Below the pieces are notes generated by a model that saw only the letters and a list, made by a program, of their open reading frames with translations, had not been told where the DNA came from and made no database searches. A stretch of 64,000 bases of DNA from Gammaproteobacteria bacterium. Its GTDB lineage: Bacteria; Pseudomonadota; Gammaproteobacteria; Pseudomonadales; Azotimanducaceae. The DNA lies in assembly GCA_026707945.1 (NCBI GenBank), contig JAPOVV010000038.1:62001-126000 (forward strand). The letters are read 5' to 3'. Within the stretch, counting starts at the first letter, position 1, and each line of letters opens with the position of its first letter. The translations under genes were made by a program, and so were the position numbers. Of the stretch, positions 8,305 through 16,638 are shown piece after piece.

Positions 8305-9477
8305 ATGTCGTTAGAACAGTTTCGGAATGAAGCTAGGGATTGGTTAGAGACGAATTGTCCGGAGAGTTTACGTACTTCAGGAAGCTATACAGCGGGTGGG
8401 CGAAAGGAAACGTACCCAAATCCGGATACGAAAATTTGGCTAGATCGGATGGCATCTCGAGGTTGGACAGCTCCCACTTGGCCAACAGAATATAGCGGCG
8501 GAGGGTTGTCCCCCGACGAGCTTAAAGTACTCGAGGACGAGATGAGGCGTATCAATGCGCCCGCGCCGTTAGGTGGACACGGTCTAACGATGATTGGACC
8601 TGCGATCTTGGAGTTTGGTACGCCCGATCAGTGTATGGAACACTTGCCTCAGATCGTTCGTGGCGAAATTCGATGGTGTCAGGGATACAGTGAACCGGGT
8701 GCCGGTTCAGATCTTGCCAGTCTGCAGTGTCGTGCCGATGAAGACGGTGACGATTACATTGTTAATGGATCCAAAATCTGGACATCTGGCGCAAATGAGG
8801 CGGATTGGATTTTCTGCCTAGTTCGTACTGACTTTAATGCGTCAAAACACCAAGGTATTTCCTTTATCGTGCTCGATATGGAAACGCCGGGCGTTACGGT
8901 GTCCCCCATCGAATTGATCAGTGGATCATCAGAGTTCTGTCAAACGTTTTTTGATAACGTGCGCGTCCCCAAACGGCAACGCATTGGCAATCCTGGTGAA
9001 GGTTGGACTGTGGGTAAACGCCTACTCCAATACGAGCGTAGCTCGATTGGGGGTCGTGGTGGTACACGCCAGAAAACGCGAACCATCGATGAAATCGCAA
9101 AAGACTATTGTGGTGCGAATAACGGCAAGATAGAGAGAGCGGATATTCGTGATCGCATCGTTCATCAGAACATCGATGATGCCGCCTATCAGCTCACGAT
9201 TCGACGTTCGTTTGAAGAAGCGGCCAGTAATGCCGCACCGAGTTTTCTGTCCTCTTTCTTCAAGTATTACGGCACAGAGCAGAACATGCGCCGGCAAGAC
9301 TTAATGATGGACATCTTAGGTTCACAGGGTTTAGGTTGGGCAGGCGACGGATTCTCCGGTTTTGAACGAGGTTCAACTCGAGGTTGGTTACGTTCGAAAG
9401 CGAATTCAATCGAAGGCGGAACGTCAGAAGTTCAACTCAACATCATCGCAAAGCGTGTGTTGGGCTTGCCGGATTAA
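8305..9477 (+). CDS. Acyl-CoA dehydrogenase
   Basis: FAD-dependent acyl-CoA dehydrogenase of about 390 residues, catalysing alpha,beta-desaturation of an acyl-CoA. Visible family segments are GWTAPTWPTEYSGGGL near the N terminus, WCQGYSEPGAGSDLASLQ (the conserved flavin and substrate loop), VNGSKIWTSGA and the closing IEGGTSEVQLNIIAKRVLGL. The frame begins with TTG at 8278, but the ATG at 8305 is preceded by GGTGAG at a good distance and matches the family start. It resembles the FadE17/FadE26-like forms often annotated in steroid or branched-acid breakdown, but the exact substrate is not readable. It stands alone on the plus strand, convergent with the MFS gene 55 bases downstream. Confidence 0.93.
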   Translation: MSLEQFRNEARDWLETNCPESLRTSGSYTAGGRKETYPNPDTKIWLDRMASRGWTAPTWPTEYSGGGLSPDELKVLEDEMRRINAPAPLGGHGLTMIGPAILEFGTPDQCMEHLPQIVRGEIRWCQGYSEPGAGSDLASLQCRADEDGDDYIVNGSKIWTSGANEADWIFCLVRTDFNASKHQGISFIVLDMETPGVTVSPIELISGSSEFCQTFFDNVRVPKRQRIGNPGEGWTVGKRLLQYERSSIGGRGGTRQKTRTIDEIAKDYCGANNGKIERADIRDRIVHQNIDDAAYQLTIRRSFEEAASNAAPSFLSSFFKYYGTEQNMRRQDLMMDILGSQGLGWAGDGFSGFERGSTRGWLRSKANSIEGGTSEVQLNIIAKRVLGLPD

Positions 9478-9532
9478 GTGCTGTAACGCAGTGAGTGGGC
9501 GTATCTGCTAGTGCTGCCTGGAGCCCATTTTG

Positions 9533-10891
9533 TTATTTTGAGCTCGCCACTCTTGGTAGAGGAATATTGAATTCCAATAAAGTGGATGCCATAGTGGGTT
9601 TGTTGATTCGGATTCGGTCGTTGTTCAACAACATCGAAAAGACAAACCCAATACTCAGAACCAATACGCCAATCAAGAAGCAATAAATCACGACTTTGTT
9701 TGGGTAACTGTCTTTGAGATACCCGACGTACAGCGGTCCTAATACGCCGGCCATGGCCCACGCCGTCAAAATAAAGCCGTAGATTGACGACATCTTCTTG
9801 GTGCCGAACACATCGGATATGAATGACGGAATAACAGCGAACCCACCACCAAAACACAATAGCACGTAGCACAGAAGAATAGAGAAGATCCAAGGATCAC
9901 GTTCGGTCATCAACATTCCAAACACCACCATTTGAGTGGCTAGCAGTATTCGGAAAACACGTACGCGGCCTATGTAATCGGACAACAAACCCCAGAATAA
10001 CCTTCCTACGCCGTTACATACCGAGGATACGGCGATGAGTGTCGCACCGTAGGATGCAAGTACTTTAGGTTCGATCGTGGGGTCAGTGAGCTTCCAGATG
10101 TCTTGTAGTAGCGGGGATTGGAAGCTGATCACCGTAATACCGGCGACGATGTTCACAAAGAAGATCACCCACATCACCAAGAACTCACGAGATTTCACGC
10201 AGTCCCTGACGTAGTGAGGGTCGTCTTCCTCGGTGAACAAAGAGGGTGAAGCTTGCTCTCGCGCTTTTGTCTCGTCTTCGGGTGGGTTTACGACGAGAAG
10301 ACTGGCGGGAATCGTAATTACGCCGAATATCACACCGAGCCACATGAATACGTTGGTCAAATCCTCTTGCGTGTAAACAAGCAAAAACGGCGCAAGCAAT
10401 TTGCTTAGTAGGAGTGCACCAACGCCAAATCCCATCATGACGATCCCGGTCGCGAGCCCTTTATGTTCAGGGAACCAATTTGCAACAGTCGCGACGGGTG
10501 TCACGTAACCCATGCCGAGTCCGATGCCGCCGATGACACTGTAACCAAGGTAAAACAAGGCTAGAGAGTTTTGTGAAAGTGCAAATGCGGCTATGAGATA
10601 TCCGGCCGCGAACATCACGCTCCCCAAGAATGCGAGTCGACGAGGACCGACTTTAGGAAGTTGCACACCAGCCCATGCTGCCGAGACTCCAAGCGAGAAG
10701 ATGGCGAATCCGAACGCCATGGCAGTATCAGTAAAAGTCCAACCGAACTGTCGGACGAGCAACACTTGGAAGAAACTCCATGCGTAGACGGTGCCAAAAC
10801 AGAGATGTAAAACCGTGCACACGCCTGCGATCATCACGCGCGGGACGGGAAACGGAACGCCGCTGATACGCACGAGACTCATACTGGCCAT
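9533..10891 (-). CDS. MFS transporter, OFA (oxalate/formate antiporter-like) family
   Basis: A 452-residue inner-membrane carrier with about 12 hydrophobic segments. Typical OFA features are the opening LHLCFGTVYAWSFF, the segment GGIGLGMGYVTPVATVANWFP and the following GLATGIVMMGFGVGAL. Family members move small carboxylates such as oxalate, formate or monocarboxylates; the true substrate is unknown. The start lies 3 bases after the stop of the HAMP-protein gene, and the binding-protein gene precedes that, so the three form an operon. A carrier of this type does not normally use a periplasmic binding protein, so the latter may feed the sensor instead. The C terminus runs into the cytoplasm after the last membrane segment. 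Confidence 0.9.
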   Translation of the reverse strand: MASMSLVRISGVPFPVPRVMIAGVCTVLHLCFGTVYAWSFFQVLLVRQFGWTFTDTAMAFGFAIFSLGVSAAWAGVQLPKVGPRRLAFLGSVMFAAGYLIAAFALSQNSLALFYLGYSVIGGIGLGMGYVTPVATVANWFPEHKGLATGIVMMGFGVGALLLSKLLAPFLLVYTQEDLTNVFMWLGVIFGVITIPASLLVVNPPEDETKAREQASPSLFTEEDDPHYVRDCVKSREFLVMWVIFFVNIVAGITVISFQSPLLQDIWKLTDPTIEPKVLASYGATLIAVSSVCNGVGRLFWGLLSDYIGRVRVFRILLATQMVVFGMLMTERDPWIFSILLCYVLLCFGGGFAVIPSFISDVFGTKKMSSIYGFILTAWAMAGVLGPLYVGYLKDSYPNKVVIYCFLIGVLVLSIGFVFSMLLNNDRIRINKPTMASTLLEFNIPLPRVASSK

Positions 10892-10894
10892 GTT

Positions 10895-11647
10895 CTACTC
10901 GTTTTCTGCGGCTTTCGGGTTGTCTTCGAGCTTGTCTGGATCTGTCACGGTGGAGAAGTACTGGAATAACCGTGCTAAATGACCCACTTCATCGTTTCTC
11001 GTCAGAATCCGTTTACTAGAAGATTCTGGCTCTTCCTCTGCTTCTTGTTTGGCAAGGGTGACGGCATAGTCCAACAAGGAATTAATCGGCTTTGCCGCGA
11101 AATTGACGAACCAGATCGAGGCGAAGATGCCGACGAAGAAGATGATCGCGATGAGATAGATTTGATTGCCGATGGCTTGCTGGATTGCTAACGCAACGTG
11201 ACTGACGTCCATCCCAATATGCACGCTACCGACGTGTCCAGCCAAGATGTAGCTGCTTACTTCGACGAAGTCACCCATTCCAGCAAGGTTGCGAGTCACT
11301 GTCTCACCGACCCTGCGTTCGCTTTCGAGTATTTCCTCAGGAATGCCAGGTACGAACGTGTGTGCAAGGTACTCATCTGAATCGTTCACGATGTAGATGT
11401 AGCTGATACCCTGTATCTCGACGAATTGGTCGATCAACGACTGTAACGAGGATAAGTCTCGATTAAGGATGATGTCGACGCTGGCATCAGCAATGGTCTT
11501 GGCGATGTCGCGACTGTTTTCTTCGTACTCCGACGTCAGATGTAAATCAACCGAGTAGATACTCACTACAGAGGTGGATACGCCGATGAGTAGGAACAAA
11601 AAGAAGATCCCAAACATCGTGCGTTGAAACAGTCGGGTGATCTTCAT
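10895..11647 (-). CDS. Membrane sensor with periplasmic domain and HAMP, no output domain
   Basis: A 250-residue protein with an N-terminal membrane segment (GIFFLFLLIGVSTSVVSIY), about 130 residues of periplasmic sensor that look Cache-like, a second membrane segment (YLIAIIFFVGIFASIWFV) and a HAMP linker (KPINSLLDYAVTLA ... DEVGHLARLF). It then stops: no kinase, cyclase, GGDEF or methyl-accepting domain follows. The ATG at 11647 overlaps the binding-protein stop as ATGA. The natural reading is a receptor that senses the loaded binding protein and signals to a separate partner, or that controls the MFS carrier encoded 3 bases downstream. The acidic tail (EDNPKAAENE) is probably disordered. 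Confidence 0.8.
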   Translation of the reverse strand: MKITRLFQRTMFGIFFLFLLIGVSTSVVSIYSVDLHLTSEYEENSRDIAKTIADASVDIILNRDLSSLQSLIDQFVEIQGISYIYIVNDSDEYLAHTFVPGIPEEILESERRVGETVTRNLAGMGDFVEVSSYILAGHVGSVHIGMDVSHVALAIQQAIGNQIYLIAIIFFVGIFASIWFVNFAAKPINSLLDYAVTLAKQEAEEEPESSSKRILTRNDEVGHLARLFQYFSTVTDPDKLEDNPKAAENE

Positions 11648-12951
11648 ACCGCGAACTTGGCTTTCCAATCCGTGAGACCGACGAACCGGTTGTCTTCTAC
11701 AATCGTGTAGTACACCTGATCCAAACCTTGTCGGCGCTCAGGGCTGAAGTGCACCATCTCACCGATACCCAAATCGTGGTTCTGGATCGAGAAAACCGCA
11801 TCTTCGAGTAAGGCTCGAGAAGGGCTCGGTCCGGCTCGCTTCAGAATCTCGGTCATTAACTTCGCGTTTAAGAACCCTTCAAGGCTCGTGAAGCTCTTGG
11901 CAAAAGGAACGTAGTCGTGTTCCTCAAATTCGGGAGGTGGCGATGGGTCATAGCGTTGCATCAGATCTGCGTATTCGCTGATGGATGCCATGGTCAAGTC
12001 TTCGTATGAAGGCACCACCTGTGAGTTTACAAGCCATCGCGAATACCGCTCACTTTCTGTGCCAAATTCGTCGGTCAATTTCTTCAGCAAGTTTTCACTA
12101 CCGACGAACGAAAGATTTGCGATAGGGATTTCTAGACCGCCATCAACGGCGTCGCGAGCGAACGCAGCGCAAGCAGCGTAAGCGCCAATACAAATGACGG
12201 CGTCAGGATTGACTTTCTTAAGGCGTTCGACTTGTGCTCGCATTACCGCGGTGTACTGTTCGCCACGTCGGTACGTGGCTTCACCGACCAGTTTCTTGTC
12301 GTATTCCTTAAGTGCTGCGCGTACCCCGGCCCAGCCACTGCGACCGTAGGCGTCTGCCTGATAAAAGACGGCAATACGTTCGCGTCCAATGGCGATGAAG
12401 TTGTCGACAAGCCCAGCGGTTTCCTGCTTGTAGGACGCGCGAAGATTGAACGCGAACTCGTCGTAGGGCGGCTGCCTCTGTGGCTGTGCGCCGGTGAATG
12501 GGAAGAACAACAGGAAGTCGCGATCTTGAAACTTTTTAAGTACTGGAAGCACGCGCGTTACGGTCGGTGTGCCAACGTAACCAAATAGCGCGAAGACCTT
12601 ATCGTCGACGATGAGTTTCACGCTGTTTTCGACGGCAGGAACAGGTTGATAGCCATCGTTTCGCAACTTCAGCACGATCCGACGCCCGTGAACGCCGCCT
12701 TGATCGTTGACGTGCGAGAAGTACGACACCGCGCCGCGGTAGAGTTCGATTCCTAGCCCGCGAGATGGTCCCTTGAATGCCGTTGAAACGCCGAGAACGA
12801 TTTCAGAGTCGGTGATGCCAGAGTCAGTTAACGTGCCCGATGGAACCGTAGAAGCTTGACCCGTCGGAGCGTCGGCAAATGCACGCCAAGGTGCGATCGC
12901 TGCACTGGCAAGGACGCTCTGAGTGAGCTGTCGTCGGGTTAGTTTTGCCAT
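11644..12951 (-). CDS. Periplasmic substrate-binding protein, branched-chain amino-acid (LivJ-like) type
   Basis: A 435-residue type I periplasmic binding protein. It starts with an export signal with twin arginines (LTRRQLTQSVLASAAIA). The mature part begins with the typical EIVLGVSTAFKGPSRGLG and continues with FSHVNDQGGVHGRRIVL and the FALFGYVGTPTVTRVLPVL hinge segment. This fold normally delivers a ligand to an ABC importer, but no permease or ATPase gene is nearby. Instead it is coupled by ATGA to a HAMP sensor and then an MFS gene. The ligand is probably a small carboxylate or amino acid. I infer a sensory role rather than an ABC-uptake role. Confidence 0.9.
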   Translation of the reverse strand: MAKLTRRQLTQSVLASAAIAPWRAFADAPTGQASTVPSGTLTDSGITDSEIVLGVSTAFKGPSRGLGIELYRGAVSYFSHVNDQGGVHGRRIVLKLRNDGYQPVPAVENSVKLIVDDKVFALFGYVGTPTVTRVLPVLKKFQDRDFLLFFPFTGAQPQRQPPYDEFAFNLRASYKQETAGLVDNFIAIGRERIAVFYQADAYGRSGWAGVRAALKEYDKKLVGEATYRRGEQYTAVMRAQVERLKKVNPDAVICIGAYAACAAFARDAVDGGLEIPIANLSFVGSENLLKKLTDEFGTESERYSRWLVNSQVVPSYEDLTMASISEYADLMQRYDPSPPPEFEEHDYVPFAKSFTSLEGFLNAKLMTEILKRAGPSPSRALLEDAVFSIQNHDLGIGEMVHFSPERRQGLDQVYYTIVEDNRFVGLTDWKAKFAV

Positions 12952-13039
12952 GTCACCGAAACGGTCAACAACCCTTGAGTAACCGGGACTTGTTTACGTA
13001 GTGCGAAGTATGCAGCAACCTACCAACATTGTGTTACGG

Positions 13040-13180
13040 ATGGTATCGGTTTTCGTCGATACATGCGATAAGATCGTGTTTATAGTTCGACACGCACGTG
13101 ATACTCGGAAGCAGTTTACTTTGTTCGGGGCAGATGAACTGCGTGAGCAAGGTTTGAAACCGTCGAGATTAGGAAGCTAA
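13040..13180 (+). pseudogene. Remnant of a histidine-phosphatase-like gene
   Basis: A 46-codon frame in the gap between the binding-protein gene and the aminotransferase. Its product contains KIVFIVRHARDTRK and then FTLFGADELREQG, which resembles the start of histidine phosphatase (phosphoglycerate mutase-like) proteins: the VRHA catalytic histidine box followed by the LT..G..qA segment. It stops there, where family members run over 150 residues. The likeness is short, so this is a tentative call of a truncated remnant; chance is not excluded. Confidence 0.35.
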
Positions 13181-13235
13181 CAAGGGTTTCTGAATCTCCG
13201 TTTCGCACTTACTTGTGGAGAGGGAGACCGGACAT

Positions 13236-14453
13236 ATGACCAACAAATCGATCGATGCAGAGCTTCGAAGACGCTCTGAAAGAGTCATTCCTGGAGGTAT
13301 GTATGGACACATGGCGGTTCATCGAGGCATGCCGGAAGGTTATCCGCAGTTTTTCGAACGCGCTTCGGGGTGTCGTCTTTGGGATGTCGACGGTAACGAG
13401 TACGTTGACTTCATGTGCTCCTACGGCCCGATGATTGCAGGGTACGGCAATCCTCGTATTCGCGCGGCGGCAGATGCCCAACGCGACCGACTTGATATCG
13501 GCGACGGACCGCCGCCCGTATTGGTCGAACTGGCTGAAAGGTTCACAAACCAAATCACGCATGCGGAATGGGCGGTGTTCGCTAAGAATGGCAACGATGC
13601 GACCACCATCTGCAACATGATCGCGCGAGCCCACACCGGTAGACGAAAGATCCTGGTGGGCGAGAGCGCATATCACGGTTCACAACCGTGGGCAAACCGT
13701 CGTGCGAAAGGAACGCCAGTAGAAGAGCACGTGCACTACCCAACATATCGATTCAACGATGTCGACCATCTTGTATCAGAAGCAAGCAAAGCCGAAGGAG
13801 ATCTCGCCGGTATCGTGGTCTCGTCGTACAAGCACGACGTACCGAACAGGCAGGAATTAGTTGATCCGATGTTTGCGCGAGAAGTGCGGAGGATTTGTGA
13901 TGCTGAGAATGCGCTACTGATTCTGGACGACGTGCGCGGGGGACTACGACTGTCGTTAGACGCGAGTTGGTCCGAGCTTGGTGTTCAACCTGATCTCTCT
14001 GCGTGGGGCAAAGCCATTGCCAATGGTGAGCCATTAGCAGCTGTATTAGGAAGTGAGGCGTATCGAGATGCGGCGTCGAGCATCTTCTACACGGGTTCGT
14101 TCTGGTACCAAGGCGCACCGTTTGCGGCGGCGATTGAGACACTCAATGTGCTGAAGGAGGCCAGAGCTCCTCACAGAATGGAGCAACTCGGCCAACAGTT
14201 TCGTGACGGACTCTACGAACAGGCGCAACGACATGGGTTTGGCATTCATCAAAGTGGACCACCGCAAATGCCGATGATCGAATTTGAAAACGACGCAAAG
14301 AAGACTAAGGTCGCCGCTTTCTGTGCCAACGCGCTGCGTCACGGCGTTTACCTGCATCCATGGCACAACATGTTCCTCTCTATTGCTCATACAGAACGGG
14401 ACATCGAGCGGGCGCTTGAGGGGACGGACAATGCATTTAGTGAGTTGCCTTGA
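13236..14453 (+). CDS. Class III aminotransferase (glutamate-1-semialdehyde aminomutase-like)
   Basis: PLP-dependent fold-type I enzyme of about 405 residues. Features seen are VIPGGMYGHM near the N terminus, LWDVDGNEYVDF, the phosphate-binding FAKNGNDATT, the cofactor Asp in LILDDVRGGLR and the probable Schiff-base lysine in SAWGKAIANGEPLAA. The last motif is like that of HemL relatives (GKxxGGG/GxP), but the family includes many enzymes acting on other amino or oxo acids, and this is not obviously the haem-pathway gene. The ATG at 13236 is preceded by a GGAG-rich ribosome site, so it is preferred over the GTG at 13215. It is convergent with the second PhyH gene. The substrate is unknown. 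Confidence 0.88.
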   Translation: MTNKSIDAELRRRSERVIPGGMYGHMAVHRGMPEGYPQFFERASGCRLWDVDGNEYVDFMCSYGPMIAGYGNPRIRAAADAQRDRLDIGDGPPPVLVELAERFTNQITHAEWAVFAKNGNDATTICNMIARAHTGRRKILVGESAYHGSQPWANRRAKGTPVEEHVHYPTYRFNDVDHLVSEASKAEGDLAGIVVSSYKHDVPNRQELVDPMFAREVRRICDAENALLILDDVRGGLRLSLDASWSELGVQPDLSAWGKAIANGEPLAAVLGSEAYRDAASSIFYTGSFWYQGAPFAAAIETLNVLKEARAPHRMEQLGQQFRDGLYEQAQRHGFGIHQSGPPQMPMIEFENDAKKTKVAAFCANALRHGVYLHPWHNMFLSIAHTERDIERALEGTDNAFSELP

Positions 14454-14529
14454 AGTTATTGAATATGGAGCCAGGTCGACAGGGGTGGTCTTCCGGATAG
14501 AACGAACAACCTCATGATCTAGCTTAGTT

Positions 14530-15483
14530 CTAGGAGTCTGCGGAACTCCCAACACTATCGTCTTGTTGAGCCTTCAATTCAGCCAACTCTTTCCGTAAGC
14601 GCTGCAATTCCGCCTGTTCGGCTTGCGCCTTCTTCCAAATCGCAGCGGTGTGTTCATGTGGACCATATGCGCTGGGTGGCATAAGAATTGCACGTTGACT
14701 ATCCGTTAGTTCCCCGTAGTTATCGCCGTTGTAGAAGCAGGCTCCCCAAGCGACGGCGTGGGGACAATACTTGTAGAAGATTGTTCGGCGTTCTCCGCCT
14801 CCTTCCCACGGGATGGTTCCGTGAGCGCAAGCTTCGGTGAAAATGATCGCATCGCCCGCATTCGCTGTAACACGATCGACGCATTCGTGTACGTCTGCTT
14901 GGGTTTTGCTGATACGCCAATCTTCTGGCAGTGGGAAGTTCATCTTGTGACTCCCAGGCACACACGCGAAGCCACCACTCGCAGGGGAGACGTCGCTTAG
15001 TTCGAATGCAACTGAGACAAGTCCGTTGTAAAACTTGCCATTGTTGTACCGGTAGAAACACTGACCGCCGTCGGTTGGACCGACGATGTCACGAGCTCCC
15101 CCTGCGCCTTGTCCACCTCCGTGCAGATAGAGCGTATTCGTGCGCTCCTCATTTTCAATTTTGAGGTAGTCATGATCGAGACGATACCCACCACCTAAGA
15201 GGGTTTCGAGATACGGAGCGATCGTGGGTAGATCGATGAGGTCGATGTAGGTTCCTCCCCACTCTAAGAGCGACGGCGAGGTCCAAGCGGCGTCCTCCTC
15301 GTTCGCAAATACAGTCCGGTCCGACCCAAAGATGAACCACTTTTTGTCGTTTCGTTTTCCCGGTGGGTTCTTACGTCGATCTTCCAATCGATCCGATAGA
15401 TCTCTGACTTGATCGGAAGTAAGCGCATTCTTGACGACGATATAGCCGCGAAGGTCGAATAGGTATTTCTCTTGGTCGTTCAT
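14530..15483 (-). CDS. PhyH-like oxygenase with altered HxD motif and C-terminal coiled coil
   Basis: A 317-residue protein related to phytanoyl-CoA dioxygenase. The double-stranded beta-helix signals are LSDVSPASGGFACVPGSHK, the distal histidine in ACAHGTIPW (about His221) and a following Arg pair. Where a canonical enzyme has HxD, this protein has YLHGGGQG (about His121), with Gly in place of Asp. The last 40 residues (AEQAELQRLRKELAELKAQ) form a predicted coiled coil, suggesting oligomerisation. Many marine and planctomycete PhyH relatives share the LHGGG segment, but their chemistry is not established. It is divergent from nothing and convergent with the aminotransferase gene. It could be an oxygenase with different iron ligation, a halogenase-like enzyme or an inactive homologue. 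Confidence 0.75.
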   Translation of the reverse strand: MNDQEKYLFDLRGYIVVKNALTSDQVRDLSDRLEDRRKNPPGKRNDKKWFIFGSDRTVFANEEDAAWTSPSLLEWGGTYIDLIDLPTIAPYLETLLGGGYRLDHDYLKIENEERTNTLYLHGGGQGAGGARDIVGPTDGGQCFYRYNNGKFYNGLVSVAFELSDVSPASGGFACVPGSHKMNFPLPEDWRISKTQADVHECVDRVTANAGDAIIFTEACAHGTIPWEGGGERRTIFYKYCPHAVAWGACFYNGDNYGELTDSQRAILMPPSAYGPHEHTAAIWKKAQAEQAELQRLRKELAELKAQQDDSVGSSADS

Positions 15484-15824
15484 GGATCAGAAGCCGGATT
15501 TAGATTCCCAATGCTCTGCTTCGAGTGAGATATGGATGGCGCAACGCGATTCGATCACACACTTCTTCAGGCAAATCGGGAGTACGGGTCAAGCTCGCGA
15601 GCGTAGCGCGCCCACGGGTGAACAAAACGCGCACGATGTGGGATAACCACGGACGCGTGATTTTGTTTGCGATGTTGATCAGGCACTGTAACATAGAGGA
15701 ACCATTATTCAACAATCGCGACGTAAATTGCTTGAATTCGAGAACCGTGGCTTTCAATTCTCTATTCGCAGCTCCCCCGATCGTCAGTTTGGTGCGGCTG
15801 GTTTCTAATGCGAGGGATTAGACC
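15484..15824. other. Intergenic stretch, no gene recognised
   Basis: About 340 bases between the divergent PhyH and secreted-protein genes. Two overlapping frames of 85 (minus) and 98 (plus) codons cross it, but neither has a ribosome site, a recognised domain or a convincing composition. It must contain the promoters of the flanking divergent genes, but no clear -35/-10 pair stands out. Confidence 0.5.
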
Positions 15825-16532
15825 GTGAGGGTTGTTCTTACACTCTTCGCGCTCCTTCTTTGCGCACAAATATCTGGGCAACCACGTGAAGAAGCGCAAG
15901 AGTTCTTCTTCAAGGAATTTAGCGAATTCCATAAGCAGACGCAGCTTTCAAGACAGGGTCGTCTCGCTGTGGTGATGTCACGCCGGTTTCCTTCAACTGA
16001 GACCTACGATTTTCAGGTGCACGGGGGTCAATCCTGCGTCCCCAGTACTGATTGGAATCGCAGGTTGCAGTGGAACAGCGGATCATGTGTCGATACAAAC
16101 GGGGATCTGCATCGGTTCATTGAGAGCTTCAGTGAAGACGGTGAAGTGATGTATTTCCGCTGTGATGCATTCGGTGTATCACCTCGATCCTTGATTAACG
16201 CATACCACGCGTTCGCGATCGGAAATCCAGCCTATGGGGAAAACATCACGACGAAAGTCATCGTTAAAGGTCGCGAGGTTGGTTCGTATCCAGGGCGTTT
16301 CCCAAACGTTTTCGTTGTAGGAGACATTCGGCGGATCATCACGGATAACGGAGAATCGCTCTATGACCGAATACGAGCTGGTGAAGGCGGGATTCTGAAG
16401 TTTGAAACCACCCAAAAAGGAAAAATAGGGACGTCGTTTTACAAGTTTTCGCTTCGCGGATTTAAACGTGCGATTAAGTGGTGCACGGCAAATCTTGATG
16501 AGATGGTGGCTCGACGGGTAGAGGAGTCGTAG
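15825..16532 (+). CDS. Secreted four-cysteine protein of unrecognised family (paralogue 1)
   Basis: A 235-residue protein starting at GTG with a clear signal peptide (VVLTLFALLLCAQISG), so it is probably periplasmic or secreted. I recognise no named family. It is plainly homologous to the product of 22451-23233: both share TETYDF, PSTDW, GSCVD, HRFIE, AIGNP, a GREVG.Y segment, PNVF and an FSL.GFKR.I.WCT ending. Four cysteines (GQSC, GSC, FRC and KWC) are conserved in both and could form two disulfides. Three further genes lie between the paralogues. There are no enzyme-like motifs. The function is unknown; a small binding or inhibitor domain is one possibility. Confidence 0.75.
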   Translation: MRVVLTLFALLLCAQISGQPREEAQEFFFKEFSEFHKQTQLSRQGRLAVVMSRRFPSTETYDFQVHGGQSCVPSTDWNRRLQWNSGSCVDTNGDLHRFIESFSEDGEVMYFRCDAFGVSPRSLINAYHAFAIGNPAYGENITTKVIVKGREVGSYPGRFPNVFVVGDIRRIITDNGESLYDRIRAGEGGILKFETTQKGKIGTSFYKFSLRGFKRAIKWCTANLDEMVARRVEES

Positions 16533-16561
16533 GAGTTTCTTGTAGTCTCCCGAATGTAAGA

Positions 16562-16627
16562 GTCAAACACAATACTCTCGACGCTAGCATCTCATATTTC
16601 ATTTCAAATAGAGAGTTGGTGTTTGAC
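16562..16627. repeat. Long imperfect inverted repeat between convergent genes
   Basis: Left arm 16562-16579 and right arm 16611-16627 pair as GTCAAACAC with GTGTTTGAC (9 bp perfect) and ACTCTC with GAGAGT (6 bp perfect), separated by a short mismatch, with a loop of 31 bases. It lies between the convergent ends of the secreted-protein and TetR genes, so a bidirectional transcription-end structure is plausible, although there is no T-tract. Confidence 0.45.
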
Positions 16628-16638
16628 CGTCATTCTTA

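Noticed and set aside
11644..12951. Complete ABC importer for branched-chain amino acids
   Set aside because: Only the binding protein is present; the neighbouring membrane genes are a HAMP protein and an MFS carrier, not ABC permeases.
15500..15821. Frames of 85 and 98 codons on opposite strands
   Set aside because: They overlap each other, lack ribosome sites and resemble no family.
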